NCBI GenBank assembly: GCA_021399435.1
Contig: JAJTUP010000182.1
Coordinates: 1 to 38,689, forward strand
Direction: 5' to 3'
DNA length: 38,689 nucleotides
Source: Diaporthe sp. PMI_573
Taxonomy: Eukaryota > Ascomycota > Sordariomycetes > Diaporthales > Diaporthaceae
Each line of letters starts with the position of its first letter. Positions within the stretch are counted from its first letter, which is position 1. This document shows positions 9,401 to 19,159 of this stretch, in pieces. Below the pieces are notes generated by a model, which saw only the letters and a program-made list of their open reading frames with translations, did no database searches and was not told the DNA's origin. The translations under genes were made by a program, and so were the position numbers.

Positions 9401-11763
9401 CTACTCTTCCTCCTCAAAATCCTCTGAGCTAAGCTTTAGATCATCAGTTCTCGAATCTGCTGACGCTGTTGACGACCTATCTAACAGGTCAATCGCCTCT
9501 GATATATCGCCACTGCTTTCCCTCTCGCTCGAGGCCGACGATGAAGACAGCTGCTGCGGATCTGATAGCGTGTCCCCATGAAGCTGCGAGAGGCGGAGTG
9601 GCTCGCATTGCGAGGAAGGCTCTGGCTCCCACAATAATACAGAGGATGGCCGCGGTGACGGCGAGGGCGAGGATATCGGTGATGATGGCCCTGCAGCAGC
9701 TAAAGGAGACGAGGGTCGAAACGGAAGATCGCGAAGCTGTACATCTCGAGCCTCTTGATAGCCGCTATCACCAACTGGCTTAACTGCGCGCGCTGCTTGC
9801 TGGCTACTCCCGCCAGCCTCATCAACCTCATCAAACAGCCTCTTGGTACCGCGCGTGCGTTCTTCGTATCGGGCACAGAAAGGTTTGATATATGCCTTCA
9901 ACGGCTCGTGAACCCATTCAGGAATGCCCTTCCTCTCGTACCAAGCTGGCTTCATACGATACAAAGACCTAACTGACATCTTCGACTCCAGTATAGCCTC
10001 GCAAGCAGCAACGAGATCGCTCTCCCGCTCAGTATCATATTCTCGCAGCTCGAAAGAGTGTACCAACTGGGCTAGCAGCCGGCTGCTAGGCACACCCTCT
10101 GGTACAGCTGGTGACGAGCTGTACACTATATCTCGAGGCCTCTTTGGTGTTTCTGACGGCGCGTTTCTAGTAGCGGCAGCCCGTGATGGCGATTCATTAA
10201 TATCACCTACACCATAAGCAAAGCCGCTGCCGAGACGCCCCAAGATCGCAGGCATCAAGCCCTTGAGAACCCTTGCAACCACCTCATCTGTAGTAGCAGC
10301 AGTAGCGGGAGAAGCCATATTAACTGTGAAGTTTGAGCTCCCTCCCCCATACGGCTGTGGGTGAAGCTGGCTAATAGACGCAGATGGCGGAGTCGGTATC
10401 GTGGGTATTGTGTGAACAGGTGTAACTGGAACGGCTGGCTCTTTCGCAGCGTGCTGGCGATGAAGATATCGCTGTTTCCTCTCTTCAAGAGCATCAACAA
10501 TCTCGCTGGGCGGCTGTCGCTCTGTACTGAAGCCCTTCTGGACGGATTCAGCCCATCTCGAAAGATCGTCAGCCTCGAGTTTTAAATGTACGCCGTCCTT
10601 TCTGCGAGGCCAACACCAGTGGTATCTCGAGCCGTCAGCATTACGGCAATCGCGACCTTCTTTGCAGACCCACATCTCGATGAGGTTGTTATATATATCG
10701 TTGGTTCTCCTCGTGCGGTCCTCGCCTGTCTGAACCATCTGCTGGGTCCTCGTCTTAGCTTTATCTTTCTTCTGCTTCGAGGGTCTGGCTTTCTGAGGGA
10801 GGGGGTCGTGAACTAAGCGGAACGTGAAGGTAATGCCTAGCCCATACGGTGGCTTCGCCTTCTGCCATATTTTGATCAGCTTATCAGCTGGTAGATGGCC
10901 GAACTGCATAGTCTCTGTTGGTGATAACTCTTTAGCATATAGCTGCTGCCGAGTTGATAGTGGTCCTCGTGAGCCCGTTGCACGGGCTGAGATGAAGCTA
11001 GGCGTAGCGGCAAAGCCTATCAACAAACGGCTAACTCGACCTTCGACCTCTTTGCAATGGCGCTTCCAGAAAGCGTGTATTGTGAGATCGTCATCTCGCG
11101 ATCCCCTAAGCTCGAGGGTATCAATTTCTGGCTGTGGACGTGGCCTCGAACTGCTAGCTGGCCAGCCCTCGAAGACGAATTCGATCGACGAAGTCACAGA
11201 GACCTCCCACTCAGACCTATCGGCAACAGGTGATGATGGGGGATATATTGGCTCTTTGTCAGCCTCTGAGAACGGATCTTCTGGGGGCGACTGGGAGCCT
11301 GCCACCTCGATAACTGCTGCTGGAACTGGGGATGGGCGCACTTCAGCCTCGTTCGCGAGACCCTCTTCCCTAGCCGCGGCTGCGGCTGATGATGGGGATA
11401 CTATCTTTACCCTTCTCTTCCCGTTAGCCCCGATCTTCGTCACGGTGATCTTAGTGGTCCGCTTCTTCGGCGAGGGCTTCTTCGGCGAGGGCTTCTTCGG
11501 CGAGGGCTGGACTGCTGGCTTAGCCTTCCGGGACGGCTTTTTCTTGGATGGCATAACGGGCTCGATAGGGCTGCTGGCACGACTTGAGGGCTTCGGATTC
11601 GATCGCAATCGTGATCGCAGAGGTGGTGTTGGTGTTGCTGGCTCTGGTGATAGCCACAATGGTGAGAATCCCCCTCATCAACAGGTCTACGGCTAAACTT
11701 ACCCACCGCTGTGCTCACGATCTTAGCCGCAGCGATCGCACTGGTCATACTGGGTTGAGGCAT
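9401..11763 (-). CDS. Unknown passenger protein of the Tc1-like element, two exons (767 aa)
   Basis: Exon 1 is 11703-11763 (MPQPSMTSAIAAAKIVSTAV), the intron 11644-11702 (59 nt, perfect GTAAGT donor, CAG acceptor), and exon 2 9401-11643. The join keeps one open frame of 767 codons. The N-terminus is basic with three exact SPKKP-type repeats (residues 67-82; 15-bp DNA unit at about 11462-11507), suggesting nucleic-acid binding. A central region has a possible metal site, Cys347, Cys353, His362, Cys364 (VCKEGRDC, YHWCW), followed by LKLEADDLSRWAESVQKGF. A proline/serine-rich linker, a helical C-terminal part (WYERKGIPEWVHEPLKAYIKPF) and an acidic tail (SSEDFEEEE) follow. I do not recognise a named family. 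The gene lies inside the inverted repeats, so it should travel with the transposon. A role in transposition or in host interaction is only inference. Confidence 0.75.
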
Positions 11764-11871
11764 TCTATTAAGCTAAAACACCAAGCCAAAATACCACGAT
11801 ATGTCGTGGTTTACACCAAAAACCCTCACAGATGAAGACAGCCAGCGGTCAGAGGGACAGAATTTTCCCTG
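11764..11871. promoter_or_regulatory. Presumed promoter of the passenger gene
   Basis: This 108-bp stretch lies between the passenger-gene ATG and the right inverted repeat. Any promoter carried by the element must lie here or in the repeat. No recognisable motif was identified. Confidence 0.25.
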
Positions 11872-11928
11872 TGTGGCCCGTGCCACCCGACCCTTGCCCG
11901 GTCGCGACTCACGGATTGCAACGGACAG
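11872..11928 (-). repeat. Right terminal inverted repeat of the Tc1-like element
   Basis: It is the reverse complement of the left repeat (TGTGGCCCGTGCC ... GGATTGCAACGGACAG). It is followed by tgactgca and then TA, the probable target-site dinucleotide. Confidence 0.8.
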
Positions 11929-11938
11929 TGACTGCATA

Positions 11939-12161
11939 TTGATGGTTGCACAAGCCCCCGCTCCTTGCCAACCCGTTGTTTTTTCACGTTACCATTTCAA
12001 CCTGAAAATCACATCAGTAGATTCAATCAATACTTCTGTTGGCATTCTCCTTCTGATACTGTATAGCAACGATATCGAGCTGGATGCTGATTGTTGCTTC
12101 TGATTCCAACCCCACCCGACCCCACCCCGCTCCCGATCGCGACCACGACCCTGCCTAAACG
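11939..12161 (+). promoter_or_regulatory. 5' region of the HET-NACHT-WD40 gene
   Basis: This is 223 bp between the right end of the Tc1-like element and the ATG at 12162. It contains CT-rich runs (accccacccgaccccacccc at about 12110-12130), which are common in fungal core promoters. The transposon therefore sits very close to the receptor gene's promoter. No specific operator is recognised. Confidence 0.3.
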
Positions 12162-15100
12162 ATGCGATTATTGTATAATTGCGAGGACGACTTCAAGGTG
12201 ACGGAGGATCTGGAGCATGATATACCCAGATATGCCATACTATCGCACACATGGGGCCTTGATACCGAGGAGGTTAATTTTCAAGACTTGGTTGATGGTA
12301 CTGGTAGGGGTAAAATTGGCTTCGACAAGATCGAATTCTGTGCGGCCCAAGCAAAACATGATGGCCTGCAATACTTCTGGGTGGATACTTGCTGCATCGA
12401 TAAGTCGAACAACGCCGAGCTATCTGAGGCTATCAACTCTATGTTCTGCTGGTACCAAAATGCTACTCGATGCTACGTATACTTATCAGATGTTGCAGTG
12501 TCTAGCTGCGGAAGGGATAACCAGCAGTCTAAGCACATATGGGAGGCAGCCTTCCGGGCGAGTCGATGGTTTACTCGAGGCTGGACGCTCCAAGAGCTTC
12601 TAGCGTCTACATCTGTCGAGTTTTTCACAAAGGAGCGCCAGCTTCTTGGCGACAAAAGGTCTCTCGAGCAACAAATACACAGGATCACAGGGATCGCCGT
12701 TCCCGCCCTTCAGGGAAGCAGCCTTGCTCATTTCAGTATCAAGGAGCGCTTTCAATGGGCAAACACACGGGAGACTAAGCGCGAAGAAGACTGGGCATAC
12801 TGTCTCCAAGGAATATTCGGTGTTTCCATGCCAGTAACCTACGGCGAGGGCAAGGCACAGGCTATTGCTCGGCTTCAAACACAAATCACAAGTATGTTGA
12901 TGGTATCCTTCTAATTTAACTATCTTGAGAGAAGAGGATAGTTCAGCTGATAACCATACAACCCTTGCTAGAAAACCAGGAATGCTTTGAAAACCTACGG
13001 CCATCTGATCCTCGCGACGATAAACGGCGTATTGAGCAGACAAAAGGGGGTCTGCTGCATGACTGTTACAAGTGGATCCTAGGGAATGCCAACTTCCAAC
13101 GGTGGCAAAATGACCAGAGTCAGCTGCTTTGGATCAGAGGCGACCCTGGCAAAGGGAAGACAATGTTGCTCTGTGGAGTCATCAACGAGTTAGAGAAATT
13201 GCCGGCTACAAACACATCCTACTTCTTTTGCCAGGCCACAGACACACGCATCAACACTGCCACGGCAGTACTGCGTGGTCTGATCCACCTGCTCATCGAC
13301 CAGCAGCCATCACTCATATCGCACGTCCGGGAAAAGTACGACCAAGCTGGCAAACAATTGTTTGAGGATGCAAATACTTGGATTGCTTTGTCTGCCATCT
13401 TCAACAACACCCTCCGGGATCCAGGTCTGGGCACAACATATTTGGTCATTGATGCGCTTGACGAATGTATTACAGGCCTGGAAGACCTCCTGGATCTTAT
13501 TATCAAGACATCAACAGCCAATTCCAGAGTTAAGTGGATTGTGTCCAGTCGCAACTGGCCGAAAATCGAAAAAGCTCTCGGCAGCGCAGCACAGAACTTC
13601 AGCCTCTCTCTTGAATTGAATAGAAATTCTGTCTCCGCAGCTGTGGCTACCTACATCGATTTCAAGATAGACACCTTAGCAAAGGAAAATGACTACGACC
13701 TCGACACGCAGGTCATTGTCAGAAGCCACTTGATACAGAATGCAGGTGGCACATTCCTCTGGGTGGCTCTGGTCTGCCAAGAACTCGCAAAGCTGTCAGC
13801 TTGGGAGGTAGATGAAGAGCGTCTGGCCATGTTTCCTCCTGGATTGGACGACCTCTACAACAGAATGATGGACCAGATCGGCGTTTCAAGGCATTCCCAG
13901 CTTTGCAAATCAATCCTGGCGACCCTTTCGATCGCATATCGACCCATTACTCTGGACGAGCTGCCTTCTTTGGTCGAGATTCCTCGCAGGGCTGTTGGCA
14001 AGGATAAAGCCCTAGCAGAGATCATAGGAACCTGCGGCTCCTTTCTATCACCACGGGGTCGGACGATCTACTTCACCCACCAGTCTGCCAAGGACTTCCT
14101 GGTTAAAAAGGAGCCGCAGGTTGTGTTCCCTGCCGGGAAACAAATCGAACATAATGCCATCCTCACGAGATCCATCAAAGCTATGTCTCAGATTCTCAAA
14201 CAAGACATATACCGCTTGCAGCGTCCTGGTGTTTCGATTGAAGAAATCGAACGTCAACGCCCAAACCCCGACCCGCTTGCTCCTATTCAATATGCTTGTG
14301 TTTATTGGATCGAGCATTTTCGTGAAAGCGAAAATACGTCCCTTGATGCTGCTGTCGGCATCTTTATAAAGAAGCATTTCCTTCGCTGGTTCGAAGCTTT
14401 AAGTATTCTTAAAAGTACTTCGGAGGGTGTGTTTACGATGGCCAAATTGGTCTCTTCGCTAAAGGTAAGCGACCACATGCTGCGAAAGAGGCGCTATGTA
14501 CTAATTAAAATAGAAATCGGCGTCAGAATCTCAGCTTCTTGCCTTGGCTCGCGATATGCATCGATTTGCTCGTTCTTACAGGGGCATAATTGAGAAAGCT
14601 CCTCTGCAAGCATATGTGTCAGCACTTATATTCAGCCCGACAAACAGTCTAACCCGAAAACTTTTTGAAAGCAAAGTGCCAGGGTTTATTGTTCGCAAGC
14701 CTTATGTTGAGTTGAATTGGGATGCCTGCCTGTCGACGCTCGAGGGCCATAGCGACATGGTCATATCGGTGGCCTTCTCGGCAGACGGGCGGCGGCTCGC
14801 GTCCGGGTCACGCGATCACACGGTCAAGATCTGGGACGCTGAGAGCGGCGCCAACGTGAGGACGCTCGAGGGCCATAGCGGCGGGGTCACATCGGTGGCC
14901 TTCTCGGCAGACGGGCGGCGGCTCGCGTCCGGGTCACGCGATCACACGGTCAAGATCTGGGACGTCGAGAGCGGCGCCTGTATAACGACGTGCCCTGTTG
15001 ACAGAGCAACTAAAGAATTGGAATTCGACCTGGACAATTCATACCTCTACACAGACGCAGGATCTATTTCACTGGAAGACTTATTCGCGATACGTACACC

Positions 15101-15338
15101 TCGGGCCGCAACTACTGCTTTCTCTTTGTATTCCTGCTACCGTGGTTATAATATCAGTTCCGATAATTCGTGGATTAAGTGGAATGACGACAATGTACTT
15201 TGGCTGCCTCAGCATTTTCGGCCGAACGTTTCTAATATTTTACGTGAAATTGTTCTTGTGGGATCTCTATCAGGTCGGGTCTGGAGTATCCAATTTTCAC
15301 CAACAGAGTTTCCTGTCCCTCAGTCTTTACTCCACTAA
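12162..15338 (+). CDS. HET-NACHT-WD40 (fungal NLR / heterokaryon-incompatibility type), 1015 aa
   Basis: Exons are 12162-12891, 12972-14464 and 14514-15338. Introns are 80 nt (GTATGT...CTAG) and 49 nt (GTAAGC, TACTAAT branch, ATAG). All joins keep frame. The HET domain spans about residues 24-175 ([35 protein letters not shown]). The NACHT NTPase spans about 295-450, with Walker A GDPGKGKT (300-307) and Walker [10 protein letters not shown] winged-helix-like region follows ([10 protein letters not shown]). Two WD40 repeats of 42 residues occupy 816-899, then a C-terminal tail ([12 protein letters not shown]). In Podospora-type HET-D/HET-E/HNWD proteins the WD40 domain senses a ligand, NACHT oligomerises, and HET triggers cell death. 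All key motifs are present, so the gene looks functional, but two WD repeats is very few. The partner or ligand is unknown. Confidence 0.92.
14736..14987 (+). repeat. Two tandem 126-bp WD40-coding repeats, near identical
   Basis: Units are 14736-14861 and 14862-14987. They differ mainly in the stretch after GGCCATAGCG (gacatggtcat versus gcggggtcaca) and at GACGCTGAG versus GACGTCGAG. Otherwise the DNA matches over long runs. Such near identity at DNA level is typical of fungal NLR repeats that undergo concerted evolution and change copy number. Confidence 0.9.
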
Positions 15339-15860
15339 TCTTTGTTTATCATCTCTTTCTGATTTGTCTCAAGAAAGGGTCTAAGGGGAAAGGTCTAATT
15401 TATAAGCTTCCTGTATTGCTTTATAGAATGTTCCAGAACTGTTGCACGACGGGGTCTTGAAGTTTACTTAGCCAATAATCACAGTATAAAATCCTTGCAG
15501 TGCTGAACAGTAGCCGGAGTGGAGTGTATAATACGGGACTTCCATATTTATATTTAATAAATCAGTAACTACGGAATTTCATACATATTATCAAATCTAA
15601 CACTTCAACGACATACCGAACTTCATGAACGACCTCCTGCTACTTTTCTGTGCACCATGGGTCCAAGATGCCATTTGGGCTCCTCACTCCACGACGGCCA
15701 TGCGGGCTGACTTGGCCGAGAGATGTGCGAGATGTAAGAAGGTGATAACATGGGGCGGCGAAAGCTCTCGTTGACAGGTGGTGGTCCCCTTCCAACTGAA
15801 TGGCGACAAGATGTTCACCAGAGGGTGGTGCCGGGAGTGCGGGGAACTTGACATGATTCC
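15339..15860. other. Non-coding stretch after the NLR gene
   Basis: The left part is AT-rich, probably the NLR 3' region; the right part (15640-15860) has higher GC. Only short ORFs without recognisable similarity or consistent codon pattern are present. No repeat was recognised. Confidence 0.35.
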
Positions 15861-16331
15861 GTGGCGGGAATCCACGATAGCGAAGGCATCCTCGAGAACC
15901 ACCCAAACCAGTCGGAATTAGTCAAATCTGGCAATCGGAATAGCTTCACCGGTCAGAACGGAACGCTTGAGTATATTTTTCAACCACTGAGGATCAATTT
16001 TACTACACCCATAAAGTCCCAGGAGGCACGACGTTTGATTGCTGATTATGAGCATCAAAAAACACTCAAGCCCCACTCAACGACGAGTCCTCAGAAAAAT
16101 TCTCAAGGCATACGATCAGAAAGAGACGGCTCTGACGATAACCTCAAAAAAACAAAAAAACCGAGGAGCTCACGAGTCAAATTGAGGCCAGCAGGAAGTT
16201 CAAGAGGAAGAAGGTCCAAATCGAAGAGATCGTGCATCGTGGTGGCAAGCAATTGAGTGTTGACGAGGGTGGGTGGTGCTGGCGGAGGGTGGCCCGAATC
16301 AGGGGGTGGCCCGAATGTGGGCCACCCACGT
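15861..16331 (+). pseudogene. Possible C-terminal remnant of a pogo/Tigger (DDE_1) transposase with right terminus
   Basis: One frame reads TPIKSQEARRLIADYEHQK. After a shift near 16090 another reads LRKILKAYDQKETALTI, and after a second shift near 16150 KFKRKKVQIEEIVHRGG. In this order the pieces resemble the coiled, basic tail of fungal pogo-like transposases. They are followed by GTGGCCC/GGGCCAC-rich sequence ending GGGCCACCCACG and then TTA (about 16290-16333), plausibly the right inverted repeat next to a TA target. The catalytic part and left end are missing. Low-to-moderate confidence, because the C-terminal tails are weakly conserved. Confidence 0.4.
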
Positions 16332-16654
16332 TATGCCACCTGGAAAGTAGATTTTGTGTATAGCCTCTGCGCGCATACCATATTCTCCCTTCAAATGGAG
16401 GCAACAACAAGGCAACCATGCTAAGCGGAGTAGGCAACTATTGCTATTAATGCAACCTACGCCTGTTAGCGATTAAAACACCTGCCGTGATTATTTAAAA
16501 ACAATAATTACTTGACTCCGTGGGACTAGAGTCAAAATCGACCGACCTTACAATCATGTGAAAACTTTCCCTCACTATCGGAAATTTTATATATGTAATT
16601 CCCAATGCTCATGTTACCCTGGACGGACTTTTGTCAAAAGAATCCGGGTTTACG
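16332..16654. other. Non-coding stretch
   Basis: AT-rich sequence between the pogo-like remnant and the EST1-like fragment. Nothing is recognised on either strand. Confidence 0.3.
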
Positions 16655-16948
16655 GGGCGTGTAACTTTCTGGACAACGAAATCTCGACAACCAGATTAAG
16701 ATCGGCACGAATCCTGGACTTCCAGCCTCTTTGGAACACATGCTCACTTTCATCTATCTTGCATACTCCATGATGGCTTTGCTGTACGAGACAGTCCCAA
16801 ATTTCGAAGATACTTGGATTGAGTGTATGGGCGACCTCGGCTGATACAGGATGGCAATTGAGGATAAGGACATACGGGACAGGGAAATTTGGACAGACGT
16901 GTTCAAGTACTGGTACTCCAAAGCCAGCGACAAGGCGCCTACTGGTTG
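16655..16948 (+). pseudogene. Fragment of an EST1-type DNA/RNA-binding domain gene
   Basis: The plus frame reads DNQIKIGTNPGLPASLEHM, LTFIYLAYSMMALLYETVP, NFEDTWIECMGDLG, a TGA, then YRMAIEDKDIRDREIW and WYSKASDKAPTG. From memory, this run of motifs belongs to fungal proteins with an EST1-like DNA/RNA-binding region (telomerase-associated Est1/SMG family). The in-frame TGA stands where the family usually has Arg before YRMAIED, consistent with CGA to TGA. Both ends are missing; the match stops at about 16947, where a minus-strand gene ends. Moderately sure of the family, sure that it is not a complete gene. Confidence 0.5.
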
Positions 16949-17736
16949 ACCCGCAAACCGAGCCTGTAGCAGTCGGCCGCGATTGGGCGCCCAGTGGGCG
17001 ATACGATTCGCCACACAAACAGCTCCTCTGAGTGTTTGGGCGCCAGGCCCATGTGGCCAACGTAGGTATACTGCGGGACGAAGATGCCGTATGCCGCTTT
17101 GGCCCTGGCGAGTTGGACCTCATCCAGCGTCTCAGGAGTTATGTAGAACTGGGTCATAAAGGCGGGGCTCGTGGCGGCGGTGTCTATAATCTCGACCATA
17201 TAGCTGTTGCGGAACTGGTTCTCAAAAGGGTACGTGTACACGTTGAGCGGCCGCTCCTGAGCCTCGTATGGGCCAACGCCGTCCCATAGGTATGCCTTGA
17301 GGCAGTACTCCTCGCACTCAGCGAGGTTCACGTGCGGGCGGTCTTGGAAGAACTCAAATATGAGCTCGATTGCCTCTGGCATAAGTCGCGAGCCATCCGC
17401 GGCCGACTCCCACCCCACCGCTTCGGGCTTCGACCAGTCTATGGTCTTGCTCTCGGAATCGCTCTCGGAATCGCTCTCAGCATTTTTCTCTGAAATATCT
17501 TGCTTTTGAAAGACAGTCGTCTTTCCACTAGCTTCGGCCAAGTTCAACTTGTCCATCTTTTCCAGGACCCGGGTCCTCGTATTTTCAGGCCGCAATCGTC
17601 TTTCAAAACGTGATGAAGCACACCTTCCAAGCTCCTTCTTATGTGATCCCAATGAATTAGTGGGGGAAACATTATAAGCGCCTCTAGGCATCTTGGGAAC
17701 TTTCGACAGCGACGTCGTAAGGGTTAAGAGAAACAA
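16939..17736 (-). CDS. Hypothetical protein (265 aa), C-terminus possibly truncated
   Basis: A single open frame starts at 17736 (MFLLTL...) or more likely at the second ATG (MPRGAYN, 17691). The first third is basic then acidic, with an SDSESDSES run (about residues 89-97). The rest reads like a folded domain (LMPEAIELIFEFFQDRP, CLKAYLWDGVG, SPAFMTQFYITPE, FGIFV-like AAYGIFVPQYTYVG, ELFVWRIVSPTG). I do not recognise the family. It stops at NQ* exactly where the opposite-strand EST1-like fragment ends, so its C-terminus may be lost at a rearrangement. Function unknown. Confidence 0.5.
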   Translation of the reverse strand: MFLLTLTTSLSKVPKMPRGAYNVSPTNSLGSHKKELGRCASSRFERRLRPENTRTRVLEKMDKLNLAEASGKTTVFQKQDISEKNAESDSESDSESKTIDWSKPEAVGWESAADGSRLMPEAIELIFEFFQDRPHVNLAECEEYCLKAYLWDGVGPYEAQERPLNVYTYPFENQFRNSYMVEIIDTAATSPAFMTQFYITPETLDEVQLARAKAAYGIFVPQYTYVGHMGLAPKHSEELFVWRIVSPTGRPIAADCYRLGLRVNQ

Positions 17737-18794
17737 TACGAAGGTGACTTAATGTATTATCATGAAACCAGAAAACATCTAAGACGGCCTGGTTGTATAG
17801 GGGGGCCGCTCGGGCAGGCGGGTAGCAGGGGCAGAGTGGTGTGTTGGCGCTTCCGCTCGGGGGATGGCTGGGAGGGGTTAGGCGGCTTCGACATCTATTG
17901 TTATGCTCCTTCCAGAGTCTCATCCGCACAAAATTCCCCATATCGGCCATCTTCCCATCATATGTAATGGATCCGCAGAAGCTTCTTTTCGGTGTCCTCG
18001 CCTGCGGCGTCTCAAAGTCGAAGCTGAGGGTATTGGACCAAGTTTTCTTACCAATTTCAATTGATGTGGTGCTGCAATTCGGGTTGTTATGGTTGTTGTC
18101 CAGAAAAGCGCGCCGTTCGTTGGGGTGCGCCGCTCGTTGGTGTTTCACGTTAATCCATAAAGCCCCCACAAGTCAGAGAATAAGCATTATTGTTCTCCAT
18201 TGATGATTGTCCTATAGATCCTGCTTCAGAAATGCGGCTAGCATTGTGAGTAGCTTTAGGTAAGCTGTCTTCTGTGGTTACATGTCTGCCGTGCCTTCTG
18301 TGTCCACTTGGCTGGATATCAGGCCTGCAGCGCCCCTGAGCGACCACATGTTGGTCCTGTTCAAGAGAGGATCCATTTTGGTGGATCTGGTGGATCTTCT
18401 TGGCACTTCTATGCCCCTTTATCGTTGGTCTGCACAGTCGCGCATCATGCCTGGCGGCTATGCTATTAACCACCCGTCGGGCCCCAGCCGTGGTGGTGGT
18501 GCCGGACGGGCGATTATTTTTCTCTCTGCCTGGTCGGTCGACATCCATGCAAGTATCACCAGCAGCGTCTTCATGCAATTCGCCCACGCCTGGTGCTCGT
18601 GATTTCACGCTACCTAGTTAGACCAAACGTTTGCCTACAAAAAATACTGCATCAGTAGCAGAATAAATCCAGTCCTGCGGCCGCTCCAACCAGGCCTGGT
18701 TGCCACTAAGTAAGATATTGAAGCTCAAAGTGGACCAGGGAAACTCGACAGTCCATGTCTAATCCTTAAATATGCAATCAGGTTAAGATTCCAT
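17737..18794. other. About 1 kb without a supported gene
   Basis: Open frames on the minus strand (17684-18169 and 18150-18608) have no recognisable motif and biased low-complexity composition, so I do not call them. No repeats or terminal signatures were found. Confidence 0.3.
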
Positions 18795-19067
18795 ATATTA
18801 CTTCGTGACACCAACTGCCTGGAAGGCATAGAAAACTGACTGAAAGGGGGAAGGGAGAAGAAGGTTTTTTGATAAGTAGTGATGCCGATCATCATGAGCC
18901 ATTTCGAGAACGTCCTTGATGAGAGCATTTGGGATACAAAGTTTGCGGGAGCCGGAAGCGCTATCAACGTGGTAGAGAAGGTCGTGACTGAGAAGGAAAG
19001 GCAGCCCGCGGCGAAGCAATTATTCGGCGTCCTCGCTCAAATGCCTCGTACAAAGTTTCGCCGACGT
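18795..19067 (-). pseudogene. Ty3/gypsy pol fragment (integrase N-terminal zinc-binding region)
   Basis: The minus frame reads LPFLLSHDLLYHVDSASGS, RKLCIPNALIKDVLEMAHDD and RHHYL. This matches the stretch just before and into the HHCC finger of gypsy integrase, where an RNase H/integrase linker is followed by L-I-x-D-V-L-E-x-A-H-D-D-x-x-H-x-G. The sequence then degenerates. Upstream in another frame lie ETLYEAFE-like residues of the same region, so at least one frameshift is present. It is an isolated scrap without LTRs. Confidence 0.65.
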
Positions 19068-19159
19068 CATTGACTTCTCCACTTGGGAGGATAATGTAGT
19101 ACCCAGACTAATTTGTTTTGTTCAAAGCGAATTGAAGAGCCTAAAGCAAGTCTGACCAT

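Larger units (their letters stand above)
7991..11938. mobile_element. Two-gene Tc1/mariner-like element, about 3.9 kb
   Basis: Near-identical inverted repeats (7991-8047 and 11872-11928) bracket a spliced DD34E transposase on the plus strand and a spliced unknown gene on the minus strand, converging with 198 bp between stops. On the right, the terminal sequence cggacagtgactgca is followed by TA, the expected Tc1/mariner target. On the left, the outermost bases are altered or shared with the end of hAT element 1, and no TA is seen. Both ORFs are uninterrupted, so the copy looks young. Most Tc1/mariner elements carry only a transposase and span 1.3-2.5 kb. Confidence 0.75.

Noticed and set aside
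10824..11696. 290-codon plus-strand ORF
   Set aside because: It lies antisense to the passenger gene, whose minus-strand model has a perfect intron and a structured protein; the plus frame is a GC-bias shadow.
17684..18608. Minus-strand ORFs of 161 and 152 codons
   Set aside because: No recognisable motif, low-complexity or basic composition, no intron pattern; not enough to call genes.
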